A stretch of DNA of 64,000 nt, taken from contig URAV01000015.1 in NCBI GenBank assembly GCA_900545915.1, forward strand, positions 16,896-80,895, in the 5' to 3' direction. This stretch comes from an uncultured Porphyromonadaceae bacterium. GTDB lineage: Bacteria > Bacteroidota > Bacteroidia > Bacteroidales > Coprobacteraceae. Of the stretch, positions 37,501-45,690 are shown piece by piece. Both the position numbers and the translations under genes were made by a program. The notes under the pieces were generated by a model. That model was not told the origin of the DNA and did no database searches. It saw only the letters and a program-made list of their open reading frames with translations. Position 1 is the stretch's first letter; each line of letters begins with the position of its first letter.

Positions 37501-37842
37501 TCCGATGGTTCTTATAGCCCGAACACCAAACTCGTTACAGCTCAGGTTTACTATAAAGAATATTACGATCAAAATGTAGAAGCCAGCTTATTCGACGCTT
37601 CATTTTTAAAAATCCGGGAGATTCGCATAGAGTATGAGTTCAGCAAAAAATTACTTCGCAAGACGCCATTAAGCTATGCCTCTATTGCTCTATATGGCAG
37701 GAATCTTTTCTGTTTCACGGATTATCCGGTTTTTGATCCTGAAACAGCTGCACTGGATGGCGGGAATATCGTTGTCGGAATCGAAGCCGGATCACTACCA
37801 TCGACCCGTTCTTTCGGTATAAACTTAAACGTGAGTTTTTAA
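34600..37842 (+). CDS. SusC/RagA-family TonB-dependent transporter, copy 2
   Basis: This 1080-residue outer-membrane transporter has a signal peptide (1-20, LTVHAQ) and goes straight into the carboxypeptidase-regulatory-like domain (GKVIDKNDLPLTGVNVSVKG). The plug carries LNDVVVTALGIKRNERGLGYS and LKGASATALYGSRAANGVIMITTKNG. Unlike the divergent copy it has no STN domain, so it should not signal through FecR in the standard way. The last residues LNVSF fit an outer-membrane barrel end. It begins an operon with SusD copy 2, an unknown secreted protein and a phosphoesterase. The ligand is unknown. Confidence 0.94.
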   Translation: MTKKAFILLLNLMALTVHAQTVIKGKVIDKNDLPLTGVNVSVKGTNQGTITDIDGNFSLTCKGTPKNTDMIIFNFLGYETKTIPYEKMKQNGTIRLKEKNVSLNDVVVTALGIKRNERGLGYSTSKLNGDEITQTISTNWSQGLVGKVAGLSINAPSGPLGSTRISLRGDVSLNQGGNNALIVVDGVPMSAPLLNSGNAIAATSEASIDFGNGFSDLNPDDIESVQVLKGASATALYGSRAANGVIMITTKNGSEQNKKLGISFSSNTSVENVLMWPDYQYEFGQGQASNIGPEGSIYAGQHYYSYGDAPDGTYTGNGGTSSAFGPRFEGQLFYQYDKDKQDRADEPTPWRAYKNNRKDLFRLGYTTTNSLSISGNNDRGSVRASLTHTKNNWILPNTGFQRVTATLSGQQQVSRLLSLNYRTTYTWRKSDNLPSVGYSSNSIAYFLIFQNPSIDLDWYRTMWIKGEENVTQSQPFSKNIGNPFVTLYECVNPTEKHSNISMLSANLKLNNHFDFMIRSAFQMENDIREQHRPVSTVGFAKGYFKTQNIFNYELNSDVLLTYHNSFSNGLTLNAAAGGNMMVYKVNMLSNAANGLITPGVYKLANAISSIEWDQKILNKRVNSVYFTANLAYKNKLFLDVTGRNDWSSTLPKKNNSFFYPSVSVSTLLNEWIMMPDKINLLKLRASWAQVGNDTDPYKTSQYYETTNFAGSVKLPSTLFNADFKPEISTNYEVGMDFRTFNNRLGIDFSYYLNRTKNQILDAPMDPTTGYSKATINSGTVQNMGYEIELNAMPIITNNFRWTTRFNWSKNKNKILSLSETADENQLISKIGPASIIGRVGGTVGDIWGYKFKRTEDGQMIIDESGLPVLTDEIEYAGSAYPAWKAGWYNEFKYKNFKLGILIDGQYGGKIFSATNMRLGIQGKIKATLNGRLPGTPLYISGDDPRITDAGLSPIGGLYVVAPGVVENSDGSYSPNTKLVTAQVYYKEYYDQNVEASLFDASFLKIREIRIEYEFSKKLLRKTPLSYASIALYGRNLFCFTDYPVFDPETAALDGGNIVVGIEAGSLPSTRSFGINLNVSF

Positions 37843-37861
37843 TTGATCAAAAAATATCTAT

Positions 37862-39286
37862 ATGAAAAAAAGTATTAAAAACATTCTATTGGGAGGAGCG
37901 ATCATCAGTTGTCTGCTATCGGCATGTACTCCGTTTGACGAATTGAATGCAGACCCGACCCGACTCAATGAAGCCAATCCGGGCTCTTTTTTAGACCCGA
38001 TACTATATAATATATCTATTTTCGGCTGGAAAGGGTTCAACGACTATACTTATGAATTGATGGGAAATGTCATCGACTATCGGGGAACAAACGGTCTGGG
38101 ATGGTGGTATGTTTCCGATAGTGAAGGAGACAAGACATGGAGCACCTACTACCAATGGCTGGCAAACGCCAAAGCTATGGAAAAAGAAGCCATAACATTA
38201 AATGAACCTAATTACCAAGCAGTATCGAAAGTATTGCAATGCTACATGTTCGATATTTTGGTTTCGACTTTTGGTGATATACCGTATATAGAAGCTTGTC
38301 GCGGTGACGAACAAATTTATTATCCTGCTTTTGATAAACAAATAGATATATATACATATATTCTGCAAGAATTGGAAAAAGCCAATTCATTGTTCGATAC
38401 ATCCGACAATTTAAGATACAACACATCTGGAGATTTGCTTTATATGACTACCGACGGCACAGGTATTCTGAAATGGAAAAAATTCGGAAACTCATTACGA
38501 TTACGGATTTTGCTAAAGTTGTTGAATACTCCGGAATTCGATGCTGAAACCGAGATACAGAAAATAATAAACGACCCGGATTCCTACCCTGTTTTCGAGT
38601 CGAATGACGATGCGGCATGGGTCAATATATCCGGAGTATATCCTCAAGAAGGTCCTTTGGACAGACCCAACAATATAGCCAGCTATCGGGCATGTTCTGA
38701 ATTTGTTATCAACACGTTAAAGACTTGGAACGATCCGAGACTTCCGATATTCGCGACAAAACAAGGGGATGATTATATCGGATGGCCGGCAGGTTTTGCT
38801 GTACAGCCAAGCGGGAAAGCCTCAGCTCCTCCCAAAACGTTAGCTACCGCCCCTATGAAACTAGTCTTGATGTCGTATGCAGAATTATCCTTTATCAAAG
38901 CTGAATTAGCCCAAAAAGGGATTATCAGTGAAGATCCCCGGATGGCTTATGAAAATGGAGTAAAAGCATCTATCGAGCAATGGGGAGGAGTAATGCAAGA
39001 AGATTATTTCGATAACCCGGAAACTGCGTATAATGGAACATTAGAAAGAATTATGACTCAAAAATACTTTGCCCTCTATTTCTGTGACTATCAACAGTGG
39101 TTTGAATATAATCGTACCAGACTTCCCCATATTCCCAAAGGTGACGGAATCCCCGAAAATCAAGAAATAGCGCACCGTCTCAAATACCCGGCAATTTTAC
39201 AACGGACCAATTTAAAAAATTATCAGAAAGCCAAAGAAAATATGGGTGGTGATAATTTTACGATAAAACTTATTTGGCAACAATAG
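37862..39286 (+). CDS. SusD/RagB-family surface lipoprotein, copy 2
   Basis: The 474-residue lipoprotein has lipobox LLSAC (cysteine 22) and the post-anchor TPFDELNADPTRL segment typical of SusD-like_2 proteins. It contains WKKFGNSLRLRILLKL (about 200-215) and MSYAELSFIKAELAQKG, the helix pair seen in the family. It is 150 residues shorter than copy 1. It starts 19 bases after SusC copy 2, the classic partnership in which the lipoprotein closes the transporter. Its aromatic content suggests carbohydrate binding, but the ligand cannot be named. Confidence 0.92.
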   Translation: MKKSIKNILLGGAIISCLLSACTPFDELNADPTRLNEANPGSFLDPILYNISIFGWKGFNDYTYELMGNVIDYRGTNGLGWWYVSDSEGDKTWSTYYQWLANAKAMEKEAITLNEPNYQAVSKVLQCYMFDILVSTFGDIPYIEACRGDEQIYYPAFDKQIDIYTYILQELEKANSLFDTSDNLRYNTSGDLLYMTTDGTGILKWKKFGNSLRLRILLKLLNTPEFDAETEIQKIINDPDSYPVFESNDDAAWVNISGVYPQEGPLDRPNNIASYRACSEFVINTLKTWNDPRLPIFATKQGDDYIGWPAGFAVQPSGKASAPPKTLATAPMKLVLMSYAELSFIKAELAQKGIISEDPRMAYENGVKASIEQWGGVMQEDYFDNPETAYNGTLERIMTQKYFALYFCDYQQWFEYNRTRLPHIPKGDGIPENQEIAHRLKYPAILQRTNLKNYQKAKENMGGDNFTIKLIWQQ

Positions 39287-39305
39287 AAACTTTATCCAAT
39301 AGATT

Positions 39306-39836
39306 ATGAAAACAATAATTATAATTTGTCTCTGGGGGCTAACCCTTCCTTGCTTTTGTCTCGATAAAACAGCAAATGAGATCATTTCAAAAAGAAATGT
39401 AGAAAATATAGATTCTGAGAAAAAAGAAACTTCCAAAAAGAAATACACTTTTCTGATATATGAGAGTGAAAATAAAAGCACATTCAATATTCCCCATTAT
39501 CTGGGAGAACCTTGCGCTTCCAAATGGAGTGCTTTCCAGACAAACTATACTCGTGTATATGACCAAAACATCGGTTTTTCCAATACGACCGTAGAATTTG
39601 CCAAACCGGCAGTTTATCACGCTGTAACGAAAATAAACAAGTATGTAATAAGATCAGTAAAAAAGGGGAAAATGACAAAAGAAAAAGCCTCAAAACTATT
39701 ATGTTATATACTGGATTGTGCCAACACGATCATATACGAGCCCGACACAAAAGCATTAGAAGAAGAACTGTCCTCTACAAAGGAAACGTCTCTCTTAATA
39801 AACATCTTTAAACAAATAGAACTTGTTAAAGCATAA
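39306..39836 (+). CDS. Secreted protein of unknown function in the second Sus operon
   Basis: The 176-residue protein starts with a signal peptide (about 1-19, ending LPCFC; a cysteine follows the hydrophobic stretch but the lipobox is poor). The mature chain is Lys-rich with two helices near 105-135 and three further cysteines (Cys70, Cys128, Cys133 approximately) that could form disulfides. I recognise no domain. It lies 19 bases after SusD copy 2 and 42 bases before the phosphoesterase, so it is co-transcribed and may bind or process the same substrate. Confidence 0.72.
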   Translation: MKTIIIICLWGLTLPCFCLDKTANEIISKRNVENIDSEKKETSKKKYTFLIYESENKSTFNIPHYLGEPCASKWSAFQTNYTRVYDQNIGFSNTTVEFAKPAVYHAVTKINKYVIRSVKKGKMTKEKASKLLCYILDCANTIIYEPDTKALEEELSSTKETSLLINIFKQIELVKA

Positions 39837-39878
39837 TAAAATATTGGTTATTTCATCGCAAAACAAATCAATCAGAAA

Positions 39879-41306
39879 ATGAAAAAATTAAAATTAGTAT
39901 TGCTTTGGCTCGGGATATTCGGTTTTTGGACTGTGAACCAAGCCTCCCAAGCCCAAACACCTATAAACGGGAAAGTCGTAGATACACAAAACCGTCCTAT
40001 ACCCGGTGTAGTAGTCAATAATGGCATAAATTTTACAGTTACCGACCAAAACGGAACGTATTCATTGCCTACCGATATAGAAAAATGCCGCCATATCAGC
40101 ATTTCAGTTCCGGCCGACTATTATATTCCGGTTAACGAACTGAACCTTATAGAATTTTATAAACCGATAAAAAAAGAAAAAAGTTCAGACTCGTATAATT
40201 TTACATTAAAGAAAAGAGAACGGATCGAAAAAAAGTTTACCTATCTCGTTTTTTCAGACCCTCAGCCTAAGAACGATTTTCACTTTGTCCGTTTCTTTAC
40301 AGAAACTGTCCCCGATGTAAAAAAATTCTTAAATACCAAACAAGGAGATGTTTATGGGTTTGTTGAAGGAGACATCGTCAGTGATGCTCTACACCTATAC
40401 CCATTATACACCAGTGCTGTCGCTTCATGGAATATCCCTATGATGCATGTTATAGGTAACCATGACTTCGATCAAAAATTTGCGGCATTCAGCCATACAG
40501 GAAACAAGAAGAAATATGCAGAGCATGAATACGAATCTTTTTTCGGACCGACAGACTATTCTCTGAATATAGGAGATATTCATATCATTTGCATGAAAGA
40601 TATCGATTACTTGGGAAATAAAAAATACAATACTCGTTTCTTAAAAGAACAACTGGAATGGCTAAAAAAAGATTTGAGCTATGTAAAACCCGGAAGTACC
40701 GTCTTTTTAAATGTGCATGTTCCTTTGTTTAATATGCTCAACGATAGTCAATCCAATACAAAAGAAGTTTTATCCATACTCGAAAAATACAACGTTCACA
40801 TTTTCTCAGGACATACACACTTTCATAAAAATGAAATCTTGACAAATAATATTTATGAACACAATGTAGGAGCGGTATGCGGATTCCATTGGCAAGGAAA
40901 CAGCAGCCGTTGTGGTACGCCGAACGGATATATGGTCGTCGATGTAGATGGAGATAATATTCTCTGGCACTTTAAGCCGACAGGTCACGATTTGAGTTAT
41001 CAATTCAAAATATATAAACCCGGAGAATTTTCCTCTCAAACGGAATATATCGTCGCAAACGTTTGGGATTGGGATAATACCTATAAAATAAATTGGTATG
41101 AAGACGGTATTTTGAAAGGATCAATGGAACAATTCTCGGATATCGATCAGGATTTCATCGATTCCGGCAGAGTAAAAGTTTATAGAACAGATCATCTATT
41201 CCGGGCAAAACCTTCCTCTACAGCAAAAGAAATTAAAATCGAAGTCATCAATCGATTCGAAGAAACATACACCAAAACAATAGAATTATTAATAAATACG
41301 AAATAA
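39879..41306 (+). CDS. Secreted calcineurin-like phosphoesterase
   Basis: A signal peptide (to about 26) precedes a small beta domain (27-110, MetallophosN-like) and a metallophosphoesterase core (120-330). Metal-binding residues are D127, D165 in EGDIV, N194 and H195 in GNHD, H280 in NVHVP, and H312/H314 in SGHTHFH. The C-terminal domain (about 340-475) is a MetallophosC-like beta sandwich. The family hydrolyses phosphate esters in the envelope or outside. Placement in a SusC/SusD operon suggests it removes phosphate from an imported glycan or glycoconjugate. That fits phosphomannan-type substrates but is not proven. Confidence 0.88.
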   Translation: MKKLKLVLLWLGIFGFWTVNQASQAQTPINGKVVDTQNRPIPGVVVNNGINFTVTDQNGTYSLPTDIEKCRHISISVPADYYIPVNELNLIEFYKPIKKEKSSDSYNFTLKKRERIEKKFTYLVFSDPQPKNDFHFVRFFTETVPDVKKFLNTKQGDVYGFVEGDIVSDALHLYPLYTSAVASWNIPMMHVIGNHDFDQKFAAFSHTGNKKKYAEHEYESFFGPTDYSLNIGDIHIICMKDIDYLGNKKYNTRFLKEQLEWLKKDLSYVKPGSTVFLNVHVPLFNMLNDSQSNTKEVLSILEKYNVHIFSGHTHFHKNEILTNNIYEHNVGAVCGFHWQGNSSRCGTPNGYMVVDVDGDNILWHFKPTGHDLSYQFKIYKPGEFSSQTEYIVANVWDWDNTYKINWYEDGILKGSMEQFSDIDQDFIDSGRVKVYRTDHLFRAKPSSTAKEIKIEVINRFEETYTKTIELLINTK

Positions 41307-41314
41307 TGCAGTTA

Positions 41315-41359
41315 GAATAAACAACGGTTGTATTCAAAAAATACAACCGTTGTTTATTC
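41315..41359. terminator. Strong bidirectional terminator
   Basis: A near-20-bp perfect stem (GAATAAACAACGGTTGTAT with its complement) closes a five-base loop. It lies between the convergent phosphoesterase and FecR genes and can stop both. Confidence 0.85.
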
Positions 41360-41375
41360 CTAAGCTTCTCTAATA

Positions 41376-42380
41376 CTATTTCTCGACTGGATAAATAAAT
41401 ATCCGCCTTTTCCCATCAAAAGAATATGAAACAGGATTTGTTTTCGAAATCAAACGCAATATTTCTTCCAGAGGTTCTTCACGTACGGTAAACGTATAGG
41501 CAAAATTGTCACTCACCTGCGGATCGACCTCTATCTCTACATTATACCATCTCGACAAATATTTACAAACCTGAGCAAGAGATTCCCCTTCGAATCTCAC
41601 GATTTCGGTTGCCCAAGATGCCGTATAAGCGACATCGTCTTTCTCGACACTTAAAGCAGAAAGCCTTTTATTGTAAATACCCGTCTGATCAGGTTTCAAG
41701 AATGTTTTCTGGTTTTCATCGGTATATAACGCAACCGATCCTTCCAATAAACTAACCAATATGTTTTCTTTTCCGGAAAAACATTCTACATTAAACCGTG
41801 TCCCATAAACCTGAACATTTAATTTATCGGCATTTACGATAAAAGGTTTATCGACATTTTTCGTTACAGAGAAAAATGCCTCTCCATTTAACGAAACCCG
41901 ACGTTCTTTCTCTCCGAAATCATTATTATAGGACAATGTTGTATTGTTATGTAACCACACCTCCGTCCCATCCGGAAGAATAACTTTTGATTTTCCGCTT
42001 ATAGTCGAATATGTCTGTGCTAAACAAGGTTTATCGACAATATTGACTTTCCATAAAAAAAGTGTTGTCGAAAATAACAAAACAAGCAGGATCGATGCTG
42101 CAACAGCAAATGTACGCCAATGAGAACGAAAAGAAAAACGTTTAGGATTTTCAGTTTTTTGCTGCATCCGTTCCTTCATTTTTGTCCAATAATATTGTGT
42201 ATCAGGATTATAATCCGAAACTTCTGCCACAATTTCTTGCCACATTTTTTGCAACGAGCTGAATATCTCTTGGTTCTTATCCTCTTTCAACCAAATTGCA
42301 AATAGTTTTTCTTCTTCATCCGAAGTTTTCCTATTCAGATGTTTAATGATTAAATACCAAGGAATTATATCTACTTTCAT
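41376..42380 (-). CDS. FecR-family anti-sigma factor
   Basis: FecR proteins sit in the inner membrane, hold an ECF sigma factor and release it when an STN-bearing transporter signals. The 334-residue chain has a cytoplasmic part of about 88 residues (the usual sigma-binding side), one membrane helix (about 88-108, FAVAASILLVLLFSTTLFLW), a FecR domain (about 115-215, containing LPDGTEVWLHNNTTLSYN) and a C-terminal DUF4974-like domain (260-330). It follows the sigma gene by 113 bases on the same strand. The nearest STN partner is SusC copy 1, about 7 kb away. Confidence 0.93.
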   Translation of the reverse strand: MKVDIIPWYLIIKHLNRKTSDEEEKLFAIWLKEDKNQEIFSSLQKMWQEIVAEVSDYNPDTQYYWTKMKERMQQKTENPKRFSFRSHWRTFAVAASILLVLLFSTTLFLWKVNIVDKPCLAQTYSTISGKSKVILPDGTEVWLHNNTTLSYNNDFGEKERRVSLNGEAFFSVTKNVDKPFIVNADKLNVQVYGTRFNVECFSGKENILVSLLEGSVALYTDENQKTFLKPDQTGIYNKRLSALSVEKDDVAYTASWATEIVRFEGESLAQVCKYLSRWYNVEIEVDPQVSDNFAYTFTVREEPLEEILRLISKTNPVSYSFDGKRRIFIYPVEK

Positions 42381-42493
42381 TCTTAAATTCTTATATCATT
42401 TACGCATTTAATATTCTCTATATAAATGTCGTCTTATTAGAATGACACATCAGATAACTCAAACCCTTAGATCCTGTCGTAAATTTTAATTTT

Positions 42494-43063
42494 TTACCAT
42501 ATATAAGAATATGTTTCACCAAGGTATTTCCTTATCATCTTCAAAGCCTTGGTTATCTGTGCCTCAACCGTTTTTACCGAAATCTGCATTTCTTTGGCAA
42601 TTTCTTGATTAGACAAATGTTCCTCCCGACTTTTCCGAAAAACCTCTCCACATTTCTCCGGCAAACTCAAAACCGCCTCTTCAATAATACGATTCAGTTC
42701 ATTCACCTCAACACTCGTATCCTCTAAACAAGCATCATACCCACTTTCTTCTATGGAACAAGTATTCTTACGATCCCGAATATTATTCAGACATTTATTT
42801 CGTGCAGCTTGAAACAAATAAGCTTTAAACGTCAATTTGATCTCTAAAGTAGCTCGGTTTTCCCAAACATAAGTAAATATATCCAGAGCCATTTCTTCTA
42901 CTTCTTGCTGATTCTTTACATATAGATACATAAAACGACACAATGGCGAGAAATAACGGTCAAATATATATTTGAAAGCTTTCTCATCATCCGCTTTTAA
43001 TAAATTCAGCAATAAAATATCATTCAATTCATTCTCGGATACCATATTTTTGAATATTTCCAC
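42494..43063 (-). CDS. ECF RNA polymerase sigma factor
   Basis: The 189-residue protein has sigma region 2 (about 30-95, with FKYIFDRYFSPLCRFMYLYV and a following VEEMALDIFTYVW) and region 4 (about 130-180, with SNQEIAKEMQISVKTVEAQITKALK as the helix-turn-helix). This is the standard ECF layout without regions 1 and 3. It is the first gene of a two-gene unit with FecR. Upstream lies a promoter-like segment bounded by perfect 21-bp inverted repeats, so its expression may be phase variable. Likely targets are the nearby SusC/SusD and GH92 operons. Confidence 0.94.
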   Translation of the reverse strand: MEIFKNMVSENELNDILLLNLLKADDEKAFKYIFDRYFSPLCRFMYLYVKNQQEVEEMALDIFTYVWENRATLEIKLTFKAYLFQAARNKCLNNIRDRKNTCSIEESGYDACLEDTSVEVNELNRIIEEAVLSLPEKCGEVFRKSREEHLSNQEIAKEMQISVKTVEAQITKALKMIRKYLGETYSYIW

Positions 43064-43140
43064 ACTATAAGCATAATATATGCCTATTCCCGATCAAACT
43101 ATGGAGATTTTATTATCGCGATTCAAGGATACTACAGCCC

Positions 43141-43289
43141 AAATAATCGTACGTCTATTTGCACAAAAGTAATTTATTTTTTCTTTCAATTATTTTTCTT
43201 CTTAAAAAAATATACGTCAATTACTTATTAATTATATCTCAATTTATCTTCTCGGTATAAATACAATCCAAATAGACGTACGATTATTT
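43141..43289. promoter_or_regulatory. Candidate invertible promoter segment
   Basis: Positions 43141-43161 and 43269-43289 are perfect 21-bp inverted repeats, with a 107-base AT-rich interior. The repeat core AGACGTACGA differs in one base from the consensus ARACGTWCGT that I recall for the Mpi invertase sites of Bacteroides fragilis. The interior holds one promoter-like box pointing at the sigma gene. No recombinase gene is in the window. The rest of the gene-free stretch 43064-43401 is sigma leader and a terminator. Confidence 0.7.
43164..43171 (-). promoter_or_regulatory. Promoter -7 box inside the invertible segment
   Basis: The minus strand reads TACTTTTG (TAnnTTTG) two bases inside the left repeat, so it reads out toward the sigma gene with about 95 bases of leader. 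A weak ATTG lies 15 bases upstream, shorter than the usual spacing. Confidence 0.5.
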
Positions 43290-43322
43290 AGACTAAATAA
43301 ATACCAGGAACAACAGAAAAAT

Positions 43323-43359
43323 CCTGTTCTTATCGGTAGCGATTACCGACAAGAACAGG
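43323..43359 (-). terminator. Terminator of the GH92/GH130 operon
   Basis: CCTGTTCTTATCGGTA pairs with TACCGACAAGAACAGG (one G-T pair). On the minus strand an ATTTTT run follows. It lies 43 bases past the operon's last stop codon. Confidence 0.85.
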
Positions 43360-43401
43360 GAATTAATCAACATTTACCAATTGTAGAAATAAAAACAACT
43401 A

Positions 43402-45648
43402 TTACTTTTTCAAAACAAATTTAATCGGTCCATTTTGCGTCAACTCATCATGAGTAATAAAATAACCTTTGATTTTTTTATCGTTCTGATCTACTCTATC
43501 TATAAAAATAGCATCAGAAGAAGGTCTTTCCGTTTCTATAATAATCTCTTTCTGTTTATAATATTTAGGATCGAGATGAATCGTTATCCGATCGAATAAC
43601 GGAGAAGTAAGAGTATAACGAGGCAAGCCGGGACAATCGGGATAAAAACCCATCATACTGAAAACCGCCCAAGCAGACATCGTACCGGTATCGTCATTTC
43701 CCGGAATGCCATCCGGTTGATTTTTAAAATACTTTTTCAGCAAACGGTTCACTTCTTTTTGTGTCCGCCATTCCTCTCCTTTAAATTGGCTGAACAAATA
43801 TGGATAAGCAATGTCTGGTTCATTAGCCGGATCATACAATCCTTCATCAAAAACACTCTGAAGTTTATCGATAAAAGGCTTTTTACCCCCCATAAGCTTC
43901 GTCAATCCGGGTATATCGTGCGGAACATAAAATGTATAATTCCAAGCACTACCTTCATGAAAACCGGGATTAGGTTCGAAGTTCTCCCCTTGACGCGGAT
44001 TAAACGGCGAATAAAAGCTTCCATCCGGAAGAATAGGACGTAACGTACCGAATTCCTTACAATAATAATTTTTATACCCCAAAGAACGGTCATAGAACAA
44101 TCGAGCATCATCTTTCTTTCCGAGAGACTCGGCAAGCTGAGAAAGGGCAAAATCAGCAATATAATACTCCAAAGCATGAGACACGGAATTATCATACTGT
44201 TCTCTCAACGGCACATATCCTTTTCCCAAATAATCGTCATTATCCGGACGCATCAGATTATTTTTTCCCGGAGTAGTAGCAGACTTTATCATCGCCTCAT
44301 AAGCCGTATCTATATCGAAATCCCTCAATCCCCGCAACCATGTATCTGTTATCACAGGAATAGAAGGATCACCTTCCATCGTCAGTGTCTCCCGTCCATA
44401 AAGTTCCCATTTCGGTAACCAGCCATGTTCTTTATACATGTCTATCATCGTATTGACCATCGCCATCTGTTTCTCCGGATATACAAGAGAAAGAAACTGA
44501 TGGACATTCCGATAAGTGTCCCATAATGAAAACACCGTATAACGATCACCCTTTGCCGTTTTTATCTGGTCGCTCTCCATTACCGGATATTGCCCGTTAA
44601 CATCTTGCAAAATATTAGGATGGATCAAAATATGATATAATGCCGTATAAAAAACGACTTTATCATCATACGTACCGCCCTCTACCTCTATTTTCGAAAG
44701 TTCTTCGTTCCATTGCTTTCGGGCATCGGCTTTTACCTTCTCAAAATTAAAACCCGACTGTTCTTTGTCCAAATTTTCCCGAGCATTGGCAATGCTCACG
44801 AATGACACTCCTATCTGAACCTCTATTTGTTCTCCGGATTGTGTATCAAATGTAAAAAATGCACCGACATCATCTCCCGACATCTCTTTTCCATAACGTG
44901 TGTATAACTTGTATTTTCCGTTATCCTTATCCCATTCAGCTTCCACACCGGTCATCGGACGTTGCTTTTTCCAATAACCTGTTTGTATCGGACTTTTATT
45001 AACCCGCATAACAAAATAAATGGGAAATACTGCCTGAGGATTATAACAAAACGTTCCCAATAACTTAGAGCCTTCTATTTCCCGGTCATTCACACGTCTG
45101 AGAGTAGCTCCGCTCTCATTGGTAAGTCCCTCTCCCAGATTCATTAAAATATGACTTTTCCCCGCTGGAAATGTAAAGCGGGCAATAGAGGTACGAGGAG
45201 TTGCCGAAACCTCTGTCTTGATATTGTATTTTGTCAATACATTGGTATAATAACCCGGAGATGCCGCCTCATCGCGATAAGCACTGCCATATTCTTTGTA
45301 ATCGACATTTAACTCTCCGCAGGTAGGCATCAGCAAAAGACTTCCCAATTCGGGACATCCCACACCGCTAAGATTCACATGAGAAAATCCTGTAAAAAAT
45401 TTGTTGTAATATTCATAAGGCGTTGACCACCAACGGGCATCCTTATCATACTTATTCGTTTCCGATCCCATCACATTAAACGGAACGACCGACATCAACC
45501 CGTTCGGACAAACTGCTCCGGGATTCGTCGTCCCGAAATTCGTCGTCCCGATAAACGGATTAACGAAATCAATAGGCTCCTGAGCCCGTAACCACGACGC
45601 GCTCAGGAGCATCAACACTACACATACTACACAAAAACATTTTTTCAT
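43402..45648 (-). CDS. GH92 alpha-mannosidase, copy a
   Basis: GH92 enzymes are calcium-dependent, inverting exo-alpha-mannosidases that trim N-glycan or mannan side chains. A type I signal peptide (MKKCFCVVCVVLMLLSASW, cleaved near AQ) precedes the N-terminal beta domain with VNPFIGT and the catalytic (alpha/alpha)6 domain. The acid Glu lies in HEGSAWNYTFYVPHD, and the Asp-bearing GNDDTGTMSAWAVFSMMGFYP is present. I take ATG 45648 as the start; an in-frame ATG at 45678 would add 10 residues before the signal. It is last in the five-gene operon. Linkage specificity is not readable. Confidence 0.92.
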   Translation of the reverse strand: MKKCFCVVCVVLMLLSASWLRAQEPIDFVNPFIGTTNFGTTNPGAVCPNGLMSVVPFNVMGSETNKYDKDARWWSTPYEYYNKFFTGFSHVNLSGVGCPELGSLLLMPTCGELNVDYKEYGSAYRDEAASPGYYTNVLTKYNIKTEVSATPRTSIARFTFPAGKSHILMNLGEGLTNESGATLRRVNDREIEGSKLLGTFCYNPQAVFPIYFVMRVNKSPIQTGYWKKQRPMTGVEAEWDKDNGKYKLYTRYGKEMSGDDVGAFFTFDTQSGEQIEVQIGVSFVSIANARENLDKEQSGFNFEKVKADARKQWNEELSKIEVEGGTYDDKVVFYTALYHILIHPNILQDVNGQYPVMESDQIKTAKGDRYTVFSLWDTYRNVHQFLSLVYPEKQMAMVNTMIDMYKEHGWLPKWELYGRETLTMEGDPSIPVITDTWLRGLRDFDIDTAYEAMIKSATTPGKNNLMRPDNDDYLGKGYVPLREQYDNSVSHALEYYIADFALSQLAESLGKKDDARLFYDRSLGYKNYYCKEFGTLRPILPDGSFYSPFNPRQGENFEPNPGFHEGSAWNYTFYVPHDIPGLTKLMGGKKPFIDKLQSVFDEGLYDPANEPDIAYPYLFSQFKGEEWRTQKEVNRLLKKYFKNQPDGIPGNDDTGTMSAWAVFSMMGFYPDCPGLPRYTLTSPLFDRITIHLDPKYYKQKEIIIETERPSSDAIFIDRVDQNDKKIKGYFITHDELTQNGPIKFVLKK

Positions 45649-45690
45649 AGGGAAGGTATATCGTGATGTCTTATACATACTCTCTATTCT

